From: Certhia americana
Lineage: Eukaryota > Chordata > Aves > Passeriformes > Certhiidae
Reading direction: 5' to 3'
Assembly: GCA_018697195.1 (NCBI GenBank)
Contig: CM031860.1
Span: 63,070,509 to 63,134,508, forward strand
Length of the DNA: 64,000 nucleotides
This document shows, in pieces, positions 62,745 through 64,000 of the stretch (the first letter of the stretch is position 1; every line of letters starts with the position of its first letter). The notes under the pieces were generated by a model. It was given only the letters and a program-made list of their open reading frames with translations. It ran no database searches and was not told where the DNA came from. The translations under genes were made by a program, and so were the position numbers.

Positions 62745-62975
62745 TGTGTGGATTTAGGTTAGATATTATGAAATATTTCTTCACAAGCAGGGTTGTCCAG
62801 CACTGGCACAGACTGCCCAAGGAGAGGTTGGAGTCCCCATCCCTGGAGGAATTTAAAAACCATGTAAAAGTGGCATTTGGGGACAGGATTTAGTGGTGGC
62901 CTTGTCAGTGCTGGGTGAACAGATGGGCTAAATGATCTTGGAGGGCTTTTCTAAAGTAAATGATTCTGTGTTTCC
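62745..62975 (+). mobile_element. CR1 LINE 3' fragment
   Basis: GGATTTAGGTTAGATATTAT, GGGTTGTCCAGCACTGGCAC, CCATCCCTGGAGGAATTTAA, ATGATCTTGGAGGGCTTTTC, and a degraded tail AATGATTCTGTG. It lies head-to-head with the preceding minus-strand copy. Confidence 0.9.
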
Positions 62976-63009
62976 AAGATAAACACATGACTAAACAGAT
63001 TTGTTCTGC

Positions 63010-63292
63010 TGAATCAGGACGTGGGATTAGCAACAGGACAAGAACTGAAGGCAGTAAGTGGAAACACAAGAGGTTTTGCCTCAACAGGAGGAAAAATTTC
63101 TGCATGTTGAGGGTGGCAGAGCACTGGAACAGCTGCCCAGAGAGGATGTGGAGTCTCCCTCTCTGGAGACATTCCAAACCCACCTGGACACATTCCTGTG
63201 TCACCTGCTCCAGGTGAACCTGCCTGAGTAGGGGGGTTGGATCAGATGATCTCCAGAGGTTCCTTCCACCCCAACATTTCTGTAATTCTAAG
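63010..63292 (+). mobile_element. CR1 LINE 3' fragment
   Basis: GGAAACACAAGAGGTTTTGC, GCACTGGAACAGCTGCCCAG, GGAGTCTCCCTCTCTGGAGA, GGTTGGATCAGATGATCTCC, AGAGGTTCCTTCCACCCCAA, tail TTCTGTAATTCTAAG. A third CR1 subfamily within 800 bp. Confidence 0.92.
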
Positions 63293-64000
63293 AATATTTT
63301 ACCTCCTCTTTGTGGGATCCATCTTAATTTAACAAATCAAAATTTAGGAAAGATACTTTCCTTAGTCTGAAATGGCAGGTAATGGATGGAGAGAGGCACC
63401 TGCATGGTTTTCTGAAACATATGTTGACATTGTTGCCATCTAGAGAGCTTTAGGATTACTAGGGGATTTCATGTAAATAAATACTGACAATGCAGTGCAG
63501 TGTTGGGGCTGTTTAGTTTAAACCAAGTGTTGTCCAGATTTTCAGAAAATGCAATTTTGTTTCTGTGTGCAAACACAGCTATTTATCTTTTACCTAACTT
63601 TAGTCCATGTTTTTCTTTCAGACTTTATTCTCACAAGCTGCATTTAAATTCATTTTATTCTTTGAGAAATAAGATTTTTCCATTTATCATTTCTGGGAAA
63701 GAGGAACAGTTTTTAGGGGAGAGAACAAGATATAGAGATGGCCCAGGTTTGAAGCCTTCTTATACTTTTCTATGCTGTGCCAGAATGTAAAGTGATACAG
63801 GAAAAGGACAAGCACTGTCATTATTTTTTATTTGTAATTACTTTTAGGAACCTGTGATTTTAACATGTGAGCACACAAAGCAACAGTTTATTCCAGCAAC
63901 TAATTAAATCAGGGAACACAGACCTGGGCTTCTGTTGATGAAAAAATTGAGATCCTAGTCTTGTTTTTCATAACTCCAGTTTTAATTAGGGCGAGCAAAT
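63293..64000. other. noncoding stretch to window end
   Basis: Nothing recognised. The open frame at 63500-63790 has no domain. Confidence 0.55.

Noticed and set aside
1..64000. CRISPR array, operon, riboswitch or prokaryotic-type system
   Set aside because: Nothing of this kind seen; repeats and composition are those of a bird genome.
1..64000. tRNA, rRNA or known microRNA genes
   Set aside because: A scan by eye for T-loop motifs (GGTTCGA-type) and for familiar microRNA seeds found only a CR1 match at 43781.

Overview
The window reads as nuclear DNA of a bird, probably a passerine. The argument is the repeat content: at least 27 short pieces of the avian CR1 LINE on both strands, a solo ERVL-type LTR and a partial second one of the type common in birds, a short 242-bp LTR, and a decayed single-exon gene of the ITPRIP-like family, which is multicopy in many birds. 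The sequence is AT-rich and CpG-poor. No intact protein-coding gene could be supported. Most open frames here are shorter than 110 codons, lack recognisable domains, and often run through repeats. I read the window as a gene desert or part of a very large intron.

Layout. Bases 1-20600 are noncoding background with CR1 pieces (3.3, 5.4, 6.1-6.4, 7.8, 11.5-11.8, 12.1-12.3, 13.3-13.5 and 15.2-15.8 kb), a (TTTG)n tract at 8.3-8.5 kb and a CR1-tail palindrome at 1.8 kb. Bases 20600-30000 hold more CR1, including the longest piece (28112-28633, minus strand), and a nearly complete solo ERVL-type LTR (23036-23827, minus strand). A (GGAGAA)n/(GAA)n purine tract and a 10-N assembly gap lie inside that LTR. 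Bases 30000-40900 contain CR1 pieces at 32.3, 36.4-36.9 and 38.7 kb in otherwise unremarkable sequence.

The one gene-derived locus is at about 41.3-42.3 kb on the plus strand: an ITPRIPL1-like gene copy. It keeps a splice acceptor before its ATG, a signal peptide, a transmembrane helix and an acidic linker, but its Mab-21-like domain is broken by several frame changes and stops. It ends where a second, partial ERVL-type LTR begins at 42294. Further along are CR1 pieces (43.3-43.9 and 45.4-45.8 kb) and a compact LTR at 46.1-46.3 kb with a TATA box and AATAAA. Bases 46.3-62.5 kb are almost free of recognisable repeats apart from one CR1 tail at 54 kb; they hold a small CpG cluster next to a (CTG)n repeat near 57.6 kb and a TAAT-rich candidate regulatory element near 60.2 kb. 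A cluster of three abutting CR1 copies sits at 62.5-63.3 kb.

No operon-like or pathway relationship exists among these features. The history visible is one of repeat insertion, gene-copy decay and microsatellite growth. All family assignments are from remembered consensus sequences, without a database search.
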